The position numbers were made by a program, and so were the translations under genes. DNA of 64,000 nucleotides from Armillaria gallica (taxonomy: Eukaryota; Basidiomycota; Agaricomycetes; Agaricales; Physalacriaceae): NCBI GenBank assembly GCA_037576215.1, contig JBANDB010000015.1, forward strand, positions 1,488,001 to 1,552,000. The letters are read 5' to 3'. Below the pieces are notes generated by a model, which worked only from the letters and a program-made list of their open reading frames with translations, was not told where the DNA came from and searched no databases. How positions within the stretch are numbered: the first letter of the stretch is position 1; each line of letters opens with the position of its first letter. This document shows, in pieces, positions 11,106-21,879 of this stretch.

Positions 11106-12428
11106 GGCGGAGATGAGTTTGAAGAACATCGTTGGAGCGCGCGATCTTGTGCTTGGGGAGTTGTCCAATGAAAGAGAGTAGGGGCTGAGGAGGGCTTTAG
11201 GGCTCGGTGTTGTTTGAGAAACTGGAGAGACTTACCATCCATGTCGCCGTCTCCTCTGTCATCGCCATCTCTTTCAATCCCTCCTCTGGCCTGCATTCGC
11301 CTGACCTTGCGCAGCACGATGATTCGTTGTCCTGAAGTAACAACAGGTTTCGGCACACGGACGTTGGCGCGACTGGAGGGTTAGACGCGCGCGCGCGCAG
11401 AACGGAAGGATATTGAGCTAATAGTAAGAATGTGTGAATACCTAGGGATGTCGGCTGGCGAGTAACTTACCATTGCCAACGCGTCCGTGGTTACCCTCCT
11501 TCCCGCGTCCCTGCATCCATTTCTTTCGACCATCACATACTGATGATACTCGTCTCAGCGCAAAATCTGGATCATGAGGCGTCGACGTCGGAGGAATTCA
11601 GCAGCACTGTAAAGTGCTCCCCAATACTATCGGCTGATCAGAGATTGGGTAGAGTGAGCACTCCTGAACATTAGCAATGAAGGAGTGGACATACCCTCTC
11701 GCGTGTTTCCTCCCCGCTCCGATATAAGTCCCATCTCGTCGCTGTCGAGGTTGAACAGTGAAGAAGTCCCGCTTTCCTCAACAAATGCGCGTGCTCCTTG
11801 TCTTAGAGTAAAATCCGGACCTTCCGTTCGCGAAAAGTCGACGTACATCATGTCACCACTGGCAAGGGTGCAGGTCGATTACAACGTTGTCGATTCACGT
11901 TGACGCTGATGAGACTCGGTAGGGAAGAGCACACTGGGGAAGGAAGATTAGAACAAATGTAGCACTCGGCGAGTAAGCAGACCTTTGAATCCATGCCCCA
12001 TACACCAAGCGATATCAATATCACGTTAAGGTCCTCCTTATTGAGGTTTCGGATGGTAGAATGGCGGCTGGAATGAATGGTAAATGTAGCACCTCGAGCG
12101 GGTACCAAAAACACTTACAGGGGAGGCCAGAATCATCTCGAAAGTCTTGGAAATCGTTGATGGACAGGAAAGAAGGAGTTATGGAAAGAACTAGTGATGG
12201 CGAGAGAAAAGGGAAGACTCGGCTGTATCTGAGCCTTTTCTTATTTTGGGCATCAACGCCCATCTCGCGACAAGTCAGCACCGTGCGTTGTGACGCATAT
12301 TCCACAAGTACAAGCATGCTCTCTAGATAAATCAGAGTGGTAATAAAAGGTGGCAAAGCTACGAGATGCCAGACAAACCATGACGCAGCACCCTTCCCTA
12401 TACTCCCGCATTCTGTGCACTCTAGCAT
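11100..12428 (-). pseudogene. Multi-exon gene with recurring G-P-D-F motif, unknown family
   Basis: I do not recognise the family. On minus several exon-like pieces can be read: G-A-T-F-T-I-H-S-S-R-H-S-T-I-R-N-L-N, ending before a GT-AG-like intron, then D-M-M-Y-V-D-F-S-R-T-E-G-P-D-F-T-L, then S-T-P-H-D-P-D-F-A-L-R-R-V-S-S-V, and further K-P-V-V-T-S-G-Q-R-I-I-V-L-R. The short G/D-P-D-F-x-L motif recurs. Paralogs lie at 57540-58760 (duplicate), 50243-51000 and, more distantly, 44074-44670. There is a (GC)n tract at about 11386-11397. Frame breaks between the pieces cannot all be explained by visible splice sites. Confidence 0.4.
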
Positions 12429-12889
12429 TCAATATTCAGGACTAACCGTGCTTCGCTAGGTTATACAGCCAAAAATACGCAGGCTGCCATTCAAATGAAG
12501 GGACTATTCCTCTGATATCGCGGTATGCAAAGTATTTGTAATGTCAGATATGACGTGACTTTGGCCACCTAAGCACTGAAGCTTCTCTAATCTTGAATCG
12601 TTCTGCAGGTGTACCTGTCACTGAATCAGAAACATCGCTAACCGGCGTGTAATTGGTGATGATTGCTGAGAATAGGCGATGTCATTTTCGAGACAGAAAA
12701 TGTATGCGATAAAATATATCTGATTGGTTGGACCGTTAGATGGGTACTTCGTACGTGTATTGCAACTGGATCGGTGTTGTATCATTCTGTGAAATCTGCA
12801 ATCGAGCACGAACCTACTCCTCTGCAAGCAATGAAAGAGTACGACGCATCCACTCCCAACGGGTTCGTTGTCGGAATCGTCGATTAGCT

Positions 12890-13160
12890 TGAACTAGTTA
12901 GGACTGACCCCGCGTCTTACTATCCTTTCCTGAATTCGTAATCTCTTCACATCGATGGAAGACGTCCACCGCACCATATCCACACCTTTGTTGCCGCCGC
13001 AACATCTCCGCAAGCTTGAGGACAATTTTCTCGTCGCCTGAGTGTCTCTGAACTAGTAGGACGGTAATGGTTTGATCTCGGACCAGTCCGGATGGCAGCG
13101 TCTCAGAAAGTAGTCTCTTCGATTACGGTGACATTTTAGAAACATCATATTATGCTGGTA
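12890..13160 (-). pseudogene. Kinase-like N-lobe fragment
   Basis: On minus, one frame reads T-V-L-L-V-Q-R-H-S-G-D-E-K-I-V-L-K-L-A-E, matching the N-lobe segment of the kinase-like genes next door and at 30.9 and 59.5 kb. The frame is not linked to a start codon or catalytic lobe. The neighbouring piece (12660-12900) is shared with 30640-30900 and 59080-59340 and reads P-F-G-V-D-V-S-Y-C-F-I on minus. It is probably the remains of a second kinase-like gene just downstream of the one at 13417-14463. Confidence 0.45.
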
Positions 13161-13416
13161 TTCGTAATGGATTGAAACGAGCCTCGCGTGGGCAAAAAAT
13201 GAGGAGGAGAGGGATAGAAAAGGATGTTTTACGACAGTGATGGCCACTATGGTAGTGCTTTGCATCTCCATTTTTGGACTCGAGCCTCGCGACAAGAAAC
13301 CGGACGGTATGCAAGATAGCTGGCACACCAGATGTGTTACAAGCGACGTCGACCATTGATATGCAGATAGAACCCCCAAAGATGGTCGCGTCGTTTCGGG
13401 ATGGATCATGGGATAG

Positions 13417-14463
13417 TCATGTCCTAGTCATAGATAGGGCTCCCGGTCGTATCCTCCACTGGTACATCTTCTCTCTCGCTCTGTCCCGGTCCGTATCTAA
13501 ATCTCTCTCAAACGTCACCCTATAAAAATCCTCAGGCGTACTTTCAACATATTCGCTGAATACCAGAGGATTCGTATAGTGCGGGTCCGACATCTCGTAC
13601 GGCGGAGTCACAGTCCGCTTCCAAGACCCATCCTCAGGTTTCACCAGAAGGTTTCTCATGCGACGTGTATCTGGAGACGCCCCGATGTCACTCGACCACT
13701 CTTCATCGCTGAGTTCAGGCTCTCTGATGTCCGCTTGTCCAAAATCGATGATGACTGGAGAACAGCTCCCGTTCTGCAGAACGACATTCCCGATGTGAAC
13801 GTCATTGTGCAAGAGGCAGTTCTCGGCATCGATAGCACGGAGCGCCTCCATGACCTGGCTGGTGATCCTCTCTGCTTCTTGCTCCGAAACGTCAACACCA
13901 GGTTTGAGTTTCGCCGTGTTAACGCCGGGGATATAGTCGAAAACGCGTCCTTGAATGACGCCTGTGATAGGATGAAGGGTAGTCACGGACTAGGGGGTGA
14001 TACGAAGACGGATGACGCCGAAAAGACGGGGGATGTACCGGCCTTGCAGTCGGAGTAAAAGTCGTTATGCAGCAAGTTCGGTGGTTCGATAACTTGTAAC
14101 GCCGAGTGGAGACCTCCTACATCCAATCCTCCCAAACCTTGGTGTCAGACCGGTTCTCGTCGCCACGTATGAGCTCGAACCAGTTGGGCGCCATGCCCTC
14201 CTGGGTTTCACGTACGACATGTTGCAGATGTCCTTCGAGGGAAGGCGACCACCGCGATATCCCAGCCTACGGTCTGCGAGCTTCTGAAGTCTTCTCGTTA
14301 TCGGAGTGTCGCTGAATGAGCAGCACGACGGCAGACGTGAATGGCTCGAAGCGTTTGATGACTGTGGCTGCGAGAGGTCCAGAAGTATTCGAGCCTTCTG
14401 CTTGGAATTGAAGGTCAAGGGTCGTTCCGGGTAGGTACAGTTCGTCACCGCTGCATAATGCAA
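13417..14463 (-). pseudogene. Kinase-like gene, best preserved catalytic part
   Basis: On minus the N-lobe appears first (L-A-D-R-R-L-G-Y-R-G, about 14270). The hinge region G-R-Y-I-P-R-L-F-G-V-I-R-L follows at about 14030, then a 189-codon open frame (13986-13417). That frame contains L-L-H-N-D-V-H-I-G-N-V-V, a catalytic-loop-like H-x-D-x-H-x-x-N, and V-I-I-D-F-G-Q-A-D, a D-F-G-like metal-binding motif. These are features of protein-kinase-like or aminoglycoside-phosphotransferase-like folds common in Agaricomycete accessory genomes. An in-frame TAG (C-C-C-TAG where the 60-kb copy has C-T-C-G-A-G) separates hinge and catalytic lobe, and the N-lobe is frameshifted. It is likely inactive, although the catalytic part alone is open. 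Confidence 0.65.
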
Positions 14464-14990
14464 ATCAACACGAGTATTTGAAGACGGTCAGCGGATTACC
14501 GTACCTCTGAACGGAAATCCAGCGATACCCACGATCCACTCGGGTAAAAAGCCTTGCATGTCGTGTCAGACGACGAAGCAGGAAGTCAAGAGGGACGCGT
14601 CGGTGGTGGCGTCAGTTTGGACTAGGCTGCGCCATGCTAGTGTTATCGACGCCGCCTGATGGTCGCCGTCGCAGTGCAAGAGTGGCACGTGTTCGGGATC
14701 GACCTCAACCGCGACCTACTCGGTTCATTCCTTGCTCTGCTACCCTTCGACAATGCTCGTCTCTGCCATTCCGTCTCAATGCCACAATTTCAGCAAGTCT
14801 GACGAACGAATCCCTATTTTTGGGAGGGTCCAACGAGGGTTCAAATCGAAAATCTGCATAAATGCTAGCCCACTTTTCTGCATAACAGCGCGAGGATTCG
14901 CTCGGTCGACGGCTTCTGTGATATGGGAGATATGCGGCTGGTAGTCAATGTGCGTTGAATGTGTATATTGGACCCGGTTGTCTATCTCTA
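14464..14990. other. Spacer between diverging kinase-like and transporter-like remains
   Basis: This is the paralogous counterpart of 4257-4760, with shared blocks gcgccatgctagtg, tgatggtcgccgtcgcag and gcgcgaggattcgctc. No frame is kept across all copies. It may be old regulatory sequence. Confidence 0.4.
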
Positions 14991-15450
14991 GACTCGCTCT
15001 CCTATTCCCATGTGTAACGGTGATGGAGGCTCAATTTGGTAGACAGGAACTCGGTCGGGGTTTGGGATGGGCTCGCTAGGGTACGTGGACTTACTTCCCG
15101 CAGCATTTTCATCACTAACTCGAGCGTATGCAGAACAGGCAAGCGTAGGAACGGGAAACGACGAGCGGAAGAGACGGGAGGGACGCCGAGGGAAGTGTCT
15201 ATGGGATGGATATGCAATCGGCGCGGTCGCAACTCTGAACGCATGGCATCCGAGCTCTCCTCTGCCCCCGCTGTGTACATGTTTGCCTTCACACTGCTCC
15301 ACTCCTGTTCGTCCCTTCCCTTCCCCTTATCGCTTATTGCTAACCCCGGTGTACGCAGGATCGCCTCGCTCCGCAAGTCCGCCTCGTTCATCGCCTCCAT
15401 ACCCCATTGAGCGGGGTACTCTGCTTGGAACGCGGGCCCCACATTCAAAC
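14991..15450 (+). pseudogene. Transporter-like module, heavily deleted
   Basis: It carries the block gctagggtacgtggacttac...gcag, the A-A-S/A-S-E-L-S-S-A-like piece (about 15245-15270), then a conserved intron and the start of the I-A-S-L-R-K-S-A-S-F-I segment (about 15358-15390). In the fuller copies that segment begins a membrane helix. The last helices are absent. The minus strand is open for 148 codons here, but that frame breaks in the paralogs. Confidence 0.4.
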
Positions 15451-15890
15451 TCTCAGTTCGTGACGTAGCTTGCGAGTTCTTGATTAGGGAGGCATCCTAG
15501 TTAAGGTAGCTCAAGGGGAGGACGAGAACTGAGAGGACGGCAGCGTGCAGCACATCGTCCACTCAGAACAAGAACCTTCTGGTCGCATATGGACAACTGT
15601 AAGGAATTGATGTCGTAGGATATTAATAGCGAGACGAAGGAGCTTACAAAGTATGCGATGTCTTGGGGCAGTTTGTAGGGCGAAGGGAGCAAGGGAAAGG
15701 CTCACGACGATACCTTATTCTCGTAAGAAATGTTCGGAGCCTGAGGCCTGAGCGCTGAGTCTCGATGTAGGGATGAGCGTTGAGTTGGAAACGACCGAAG
15801 GCAAACAAGTTATTATAAAAAGCAAACGAGACAGACAACACGCCAATTCATACCGGGAAAATTAACCAAAACAAAGCCGTGGCCATCATA
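15451..15890. other. Intergenic; left flank of the empty foldback site
   Basis: I see no supported gene. The end (about 15800-15907, caagttattataaaaag and onward) is the paralog of 35460-35570, which is the left flank of the foldback element. Short minus-strand frames here have no conserved counterpart. Confidence 0.4.
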
Positions 15891-16540
15891 TTTACTATCC
15901 CAAAAAAGAATTGGTTTCCATTGCGGGTGCTCATGCAGTCTAGAGTTTGTCAGGGGCGAGCAAGCAGTATCTTCCTCCACAGAACTCGAGAGCACCTACT
16001 TATTCACCTGGCACATCACGATCCGGTTGATCCCCGAGTGCCTGAAATTCCTTGCCCCCCTCCCGAGTCGACTTGTTCACCACATCCCTTGCCATTGTAT
16101 TCCGGGCCCCACGGCAGGGGCTATCCACATTAACAGAGTTTCCTTCTCTTGCCATTGGTGCGCCCTATAACGTCGCCACTCTCCTCACAAGCCTACCACG
16201 GTCGTTGTCTTGCATGATGAGAATGAGCGAGAAATTGACTCGGTGTGGTGGACGCGTCGCGATCTCGTGACCGGAAAGTAGCTCGTTTGGGCGACTTTTT
16301 TAATCGAGTGTTTACTTCTTGACTGCCACGATCTCGTCGTCGAGCTCGACGGTGAGCTCATTGATTCGATTCTCGTTATCACTTTCTTGTTTCCTTCCTT
16401 CAGCCGTATGTCTGCTGTTGTGTGTCCCGCAACGAGTGGAATGGGGGAGAAAAATCAAGAAAGGTAAGCTTTTTACATGTCGGCGTTGGCAGCCTTTACT
16501 AACGAGATTTGTAGCAGTACGCTTTGATTACCGGTGAGAG
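15891..16540. other. Conserved segment with unoccupied foldback target site
   Basis: Around 15907-15930 the sequence ttggtttccattgcgggtgctcatgcag matches both flanks of the element at 35578-36280, with a single copy of tttccat. The following ~600 bp (gcaagcagtatcttcc, atcacgatccggttgatcc, gttgtcttgcatgatga) are shared with 36300-36840. They lead into the unknown exons in front of the transporter module, including a polypyrimidine tract ending in ttccttcag at about 16403. No coding frame is conserved. Confidence 0.45.
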
Positions 16541-17695
16541 AATATGCACTGACTCTTGTTCTACACGGCTTACCATTCCTTTTTATTCTCAAGGCTCGCT
16601 TCGTAACACGGCGTTGACAAACGCATTCAGCATACGCAACGGTACACGACTTTTCTCGATTTTCTTTACGTATAGCTCATAAGATGTTAATCAGAGGAGC
16701 TCCGTATGCTGGAAATAATGACGAACTCCGTCCGACGGTGACCGGCGAACACGAATTGAACAGATTGCTGGGAACATGGTTATTGGGCTCGGTAAGCCTT
16801 TCCTCAAACTGACTTGAATGCGGTTAATCAATCCTCTGGCCACCACTCAGGATTCCAAGGGAGGGATGGCGGACGATATTCTTGAGGGTGCGCTAGATGT
16901 ATGGGTGCAAGTGCGTGTATTGCCTTTTGAACAATTTGGTCTTGCTCACGTTGATCAGGTCCCCTCTCGCTCATTGCAGCTCAACTCCGCATCGATGGCG
17001 TCAACATCCCCCATAGTGCGTGTCATTCTACGTAGCTGTACCTTCTTTTAGGCCATCTTTTCAGGAGCAGGAACCTGGACGGTGTTTGGAGCTTCGTGCG
17101 TGCAGAAGAGACATGCATACGAATGGGAAACCACGAGCGGACGAAACGGGAGGACATATGCACGTCGAGGGAGGTGTCTATGAGATGGATGTGGCATAGA
17201 GATGCAGAGAGCACGGTGAGCCAGTCGACGGCGATGGGTTTCGGACCTCGGGTGTGAGATGCAGCATACATGAAGGCCATGAGACGCGTATCCCATAACC
17301 CTCATATGCCGTGTTCGCAGTACTGCACCGATGCATCCGAGCTCTCTTCTGCCCTCGCCGTGTACCGGATAATTGTCACCGCTCCACTCTTGTCCGTCCC
17401 TTCCCACCACAAGTCCGCCTCGTGCATCGTCTGCTTCGGCTATCTTCCTGTCACGTCTATGCTTCCAGCCTGTTAGGAGTTGTCCGCGCTGTCCGCAAGG
17501 CTACAATCCGCACCGCGTACGTCTTCTCTCCCCTCCCTCACCCCATTAGCTTACGATTTCCCAGTCTCGCCAAATCAGGGTGCACGTTTGGCATCATCGC
17601 CGCCTTCATTGCTTACTGCATCAGCCTCTCCAGGTTGCTCGCATCAGAGGCCAAAGCGGTCACCGTACTCCCAATCCGCACATTCTAGTTCTTTG
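16541..17695 (+). pseudogene. Transporter-like module (GPR1/FUN34/YaaH type C-terminus)
   Basis: The 5' half is a series of exon-like pieces bounded by short GT-AG introns. One reads I-R-G-A-P-Y-A-G-N-N-D-E-L; another reads D-S-K-G-G-M-A-D-D-I. I do not recognise these. The 3' half shows A-S-E-L-S-S-A-L-A-V-Y and then, at about 17575-17688, G-I-I-A-A-F-I-A-Y followed by L-L-A-S-E-A-K-A-V and a stop after V-L-P-I-R-T-F. This last helix resembles the G-G-x-x-G-x-x-x-A-F-x-A-x-Y helix near the C-terminus of acetate/ammonium exporters of the GPR1/FUN34/YaaH family. The reading frame changes between the pieces, so I call it a pseudogene. It keeps the best last helix of all copies except 36.9-38.2 kb. 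Confidence 0.5.
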
Positions 17696-18289
17696 ATTTT
17701 ATTATACCTCCGTTTGTCCATGTCATGACCTATCATAACGTGTCCTCCATTCCACGCGTCCTCAATTCCAATCATAGTTTACACTTATGCTCGTGATATC
17801 ATTAGAATGCAAATAATATGGTGTCTACAAATATCATAAGCACTGTACTCTGCAACTACCTTCGGTCCCATCTAGATCTAGATAATGTATCTCAACTCGA
17901 GCTAATTCTCTCCGTGCCCTAAGCCAGACAGCTAAGAACGTCACGAGAACGCGACAGCACCCCACTGACGCACTAACCCGAAGCGGTATCACGTCGAATA
18001 TGCCTCTAGTTGACACCCGTAGGTCCACCTCTCCCAATCACACGTCACTGTTGCGGACCTGCCAATTTAGACATCCGCCCATTGTCCCCTGCCGTGGCGA
18101 GTCGGCCTGGATGTGGGGAAACAGACGTTCGATGCTGTTGACTTGGCGTCAAGAGCAGGAACTGATGCTATATGTACCACACTTGTCAGGGAACGCTTTT
18201 GGGAAAAGTGTCGAGTCCAGATGGTCCCGACCTGCCTTCCTTCGTGGCCCTCTCTCTCGCAGTACTAGTGTTGCGCGCCAAGAAACTTC
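17696..18289. other. Conserved trailer of the transporter module
   Basis: This trailer (tttattatacctccg, ttccacgcgtcctc, gtcccatctaga, ctctccgtgccctaagccagac) is repeated at 34091-34400, 38240-38510, 48430-48720 and 62420-62700. It is followed by another conserved block with a good acceptor (acgtcactgttgcg or ttttgcag) and gagtcggcctggatgtgggg. In the minus and plus frames I see no consistent protein. Confidence 0.45.
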
Positions 18290-19300
18290 ATCCTCTTAAA
18301 GACAGGATGGTACCTAAGAACCTTCGCTCGCGCAATAAAAATACGCGTCTCGAGAGTAGAGATTGAAGCCAAACCACAGTCCTGTGTTCACAGGCCGACA
18401 TCTTGGCATCAAGTGCCGAGTCCAAACATCTGTGTATGTCCTCCCCAATACATAGGTGCCGGGCTCGACACGTACATGCTTGGAAATGGTGCCTTTCCTT
18501 CGTAACTGGGGCAGGGTGCGTCATCTGGCTGCGAGGTGCATCTAAGCATCCGTCGGAATCGAGTTCAACCGCCCTGCCGTGCTGTGATCCATATTAGATG
18601 AGATAGATCTGAAACACGAACGAGGGCGCCTATGGGTCCATGTCTATGGACGAGGCGGGACGTATTCCTTCAGAAATTCGATCAGTCGAGGATTGTACTA
18701 GGTAAGGAGGGTCTGCACCTGTAGTGAGTAAGAGTATCCTACATCCTCGCGCACGATACCGTGGAACTTGAATCCACAGAAAAGCTGAGATGCTGGTTCC
18801 CAGTGGTAGATCCTCCTTGGCGGGGTAACGATGTTTCTCGAATCCAAATATCCGCTCAAAATTGGACCGTAACACCCATCAGGGTCAAGTTCAGCCGTTC
18901 CGCCAGTTCCTCTCTGTCGTGAGAATGCAGATGAGCGTCTTCCGTGTTCTTGAGACGCGTATGTTTTCGACAAAAGCATCTCGACCAAGAAATCGAGTGT
19001 CTCCGTAACCGCATTTCGTCGCCGTTCGGTACAGAGAGTCAACAGTGATTTACCGGTCATCTGAGAAGTGAGGATACGCCCGGACCCACAAGATTGGAGA
19101 TCTCAACACAGGAAACACGTAGATGTGTACGTGCACATCTCGAGCCGAATCGCCGTTGGGGGTTAACTTTTCCCGCTCGCCGTCTTGACGTGGTAGATCC
19201 AAGCAAACCTAAGAGATATAGCCAAGAGCTAAGACTGACACGGAGTGTAGATACGTATGGTGGTGGCGCTAGTGATGAGCTGGCAAGAAGGAAGTCTTGT
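18290..19300 (-). pseudogene. Unknown gene family 'LPWQDGERE', copy 1
   Basis: On minus at about 19240-19060 one frame reads L-A-L-G-Y-I-S-W-V-C-L-D-L-P-R-Q-D-G-E-R-E-K, then V-F-P-V-L-R-S-P-I-L-W-V-R-A-Y-P. The same exon occurs at 34866-35396 and 49360-50242. Downstream pieces include R-E-E-L-A-E-R-L-N at about 18900. The domain is not one I recognise; its context among F-box fragments suggests, but does not show, the C-terminal part of an F-box protein. Frameshifts and stops separate the pieces. Confidence 0.4.
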
Positions 19301-20440
19301 CGAAATGGGATGACTAAGCATACGTCATGTTTTCGGATCCTCTCATGTTTTGGGCACGGCGGCATTTCATTTCTTTCACTTCAAGCCGTGCCTACAAATG
19401 CTTTACTGAAAACATGCGGTTTGGAGGATGTATTTCTCTACGAAGATCCGAGACTCCTTGTGCTCGAGCTTGACAGCTTATTTAAATGTCTTGACAGACA
19501 TACAAGATGGGAGATAATAGATCTGCAGGACATGTTGAAATCCTGCGGCATATCAGCGCCAAGCCGGCGGTCGAACCTGTCCTGCTTGCGCTGATGAAGC
19601 AATTTAAGACTTTATCCACCAATCTAGGGTTTGTTTACCAAGACCGACCCGGCATTGCTGCTAAAACCAGTTTTCCTTGTCGCGGAAACACGCCTATCTC
19701 GGGCAGACTAGGACAAGCAGAGTTGCAGCCCACATTTTTCCCTCAGCGTTATCCCTTCCATCTCTGAGTCGTATCACGGAAATCAATGTCCCCATCAATA
19801 GTCTGTTTTTCAGGGCGTTTATCACGACATTCGAGTGCAATCTTATCAAACCCCGTTTAATCTTCTCTCCTTAACGGCGGGCACTAAGGCTGAATCTTGG
19901 ATGGATCATCAGGAAGCAGAGAACTTGACGCGTCTATCACAACGGCAGAGCCTGTATCTTCTTGGGGTTTGTATATCTGGATCCAGGTATAGAGCGGCCA
20001 GTTTCGAGAATAGGGATCAGACAGCGATCTCTTTTGTATTCCTCCCATTTAGATATTCACAGCAGCCGTTGCCTCATTGTCTTTATCTACTCTGGGTTTG
20101 TCGGCTAAGGAGACAAAGTTCGGCAGAATAAAATAGCTCGCTCTCCGCATTGAACATTCCGCTTTAAATATCAGGTGTGGACGTCGTCAGGGTTGCAGGT
20201 GGATGTCTGTAGATCCACGTCCATCGGGGAAGTGTTGCTCCGCGACTGAAGTCATTCCTTCATTAATTCGGCAAATAAGCGACGGGTGATCTTCCCTGTC
20301 ATTGTTAAACACTAACAGACGCGGTCACGGACGGAACAATTTGATTGAGGTGGATGAACGATGAAGCAACGTGGAGCAAGGCTGGTTTTTATAGGATATA
20401 GGAAGTCCTCCTAACGCACTGTCCAGAAAGAGAAGTGTAT
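19301..20440. other. About 1.1 kb without a supported gene
   Basis: Short plus-strand frames (for example 19507-19767 and 19835-20131) have no repeat partner in the window and no recognisable motif. A piece at about 19450-19560 (L-F-K-C-L-D-R-H-T-R-W-E-I-I-D-L-Q) looks protein-like, but I cannot extend it. Nothing else is visible. Confidence 0.3.
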
Positions 20441-20472
20441 AGGTGAGCCATGACCTTATTCATACCAACACA

Positions 20473-21385
20473 TCATGCGCCGAGATACCATGGATCGTCC
20501 CGTAGCACATCCGGTTCCTCATCGTCGAAATCCCACCCCGATTGTCCAGCCTCAAACTTGATGCGCCCAAGATACGAAACGGATACAATGATCTGCAGCC
20601 GCTGCAATAATGGCTCATTGTCGCGTATGCATTCAATACGCTTGACGACCGGGGTGAAATCGTTCGTATGAGCAACCAGCCTCAGGGTTTGAAGATTTGG
20701 CAAGACCTTGAGTAAAGACAACACTGGATCCTGTCAGAAGAATGAGAATTGCGTATGACGATGGTCGAAAATGTGACGTACGATGAAAACTTTGTTTCCT
20801 TCCACCACGATACCTAAAACGCGTAGTTTCGAGCATTGGGACACACACTACATATTCAGGCAGATAACCATCAGCCCAATGACTGCCCCAGCACGACGTC
20901 GACTGGAGGACTTCCAGAGTGCGAGAGTGACGCGGGACTACCTCGCTCAACACTCACTTCGAGACATTTCCCTCATCGGTTTCCACTTCAAACGTCAACT
21001 GGATCATTCCCTTGTTGGAGATGAGGTAGTCAATGATGGCGGAAGGCACACCGCGACTCTTAAGCGTGATGGAGGGGATATGTATCCCCTGCCGAGCGAG
21101 CTCAACCCAGAATCCGGTCGAGATGTCATAGAGATCGACGTTGGATATCTGGAGTGACTGACGGCCCCGGAGGTGGTGGAAAATATGAGGGGCCACGGTG
21201 ATGCTGCCTTCCTTCAATGTGAGGTGACGGAAGGATATATTGGTGGTCGATATCGTAGGGAAAACATGTTCTATACCATGACGGGCAGTTTGAGTTGTCC
21301 CGGGCACAGTCCAGCAGGCTAAGAAATCGATGGTTCTGAAGGAGCAATTTAACATAGTCGCTGTTCGAGGACGTAAGAGTGACAT
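20473..21385 (-). pseudogene. F-box/LRR-type gene, long leucine-rich fragment
   Basis: On minus, frame 21385-20954 reads S-I-T-V-A-P-H-I-F-H-H-L-R-G, S-L-Q-I-S-N-V-D-L-Y-D-I and I-P-S-I-T-L-K-S-R-G-V-P, leucine/isoleucine-rich repeats typical of F-box proteins. It hits a TGA after E-G-N-V-S-K. The paralog at 3387-3935 has CGA at that codon and continues as R-V-L-S-E-V-V, and the same R-H-S-R-T-L-E-V follows here in the same frame. The last exon after a GT-AG intron reads L-L-K-V-L-P-N-L-Q-T-L-R-L-V and ends D-D-P-W-Y-L-G-A-stop. A single nonsense change therefore breaks an otherwise readable gene. The F-box end is not found upstream on this strand. Confidence 0.6.
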
Positions 21386-21589
21386 ACCTCCTTGTCATCC
21401 ATTTTCATCTTCGTACCCTAGTAGCCTTTTGCTGGGAGACGTATCTGCTGGATGCTGGAATGGTAGTAACACCGCCAAGCTAGGTCTTCAGTCAACGTTC
21501 GAACACGGAGATGCTAGACCAGAGATAAAGTGCAAACGACGCCTTGACATGGTCGAACCTAAACGTTATCCAAAGGACGGAATTGCCAA

Positions 21590-21830
21590 TGCTGACAATA
21601 GCTAATCCACGGTGGACGGTGCTGCCTGTAGAGCTGATTGAGATGGTTCAAGCTATCGACCTGACTGACAAACGTACCCTCAGTGCATTCTCATCGCTAA
21701 AATCTGCCTGGCTTCACGAATCCTCCTCTTCCGCAACATCGTTCCGATTCATCGAGTCTTTGCATCGCCCTGGTACGAGAGATCTCTCGTCATGCAGTCT
21801 TCCAGATGCGCCCTAGACTCTGATCGCGCA
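21590..21830 (+). pseudogene. F-box fragment, plus strand
   Basis: The frame reads R-W-T-V-L-P-V-E-L-I-E-M-V-Q-A-I-D, then D-K-R-T-L-S-A-F-S-S-L-K-S-A-W-L-H-E-S, a recognisable F-box motif. The stop at about 21816 follows soon after. Remains of the next exons (E-H-L-T-T-I-S-S, about 21845) are in other frames. It lies head-to-head with the minus-strand LRR gene. The same arrangement is seen near 10.4, 42.9-43.2 and 56.8 kb. Confidence 0.55.
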
Positions 21831-21879
21831 CAGACCCTACTTTGAGCATCTCACGACGATAAGCTCGCTGATAGTGCAG

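Larger units (their letters stand above)
5197..14500 (+). repeat. Segmental duplication, arm 1 (partner about 51190-60900)
   Basis: From tataatttcacgaatggca (about 5200) the sequence runs in parallel with 51190 onward through the DUF6535 gene, the small ORF, the F-box genes, the G-P-D-F gene and the kinase fragments. Stretches such as 9640-11460 against 56080-57900 differ at only a few percent of sites by eye. Arm 2 contains the extra TIR element at 55336-55732. The right limit is uncertain, because kinase and transporter sequences occur in further copies. Confidence 0.8.

Noticed and set aside
15002..15448. 148-codon minus-strand frame over the transporter-like module
   Set aside because: The frame is broken in the paralogs at 17, 33, 37, 48 and 62 kb, whereas the plus-strand pieces are shared.
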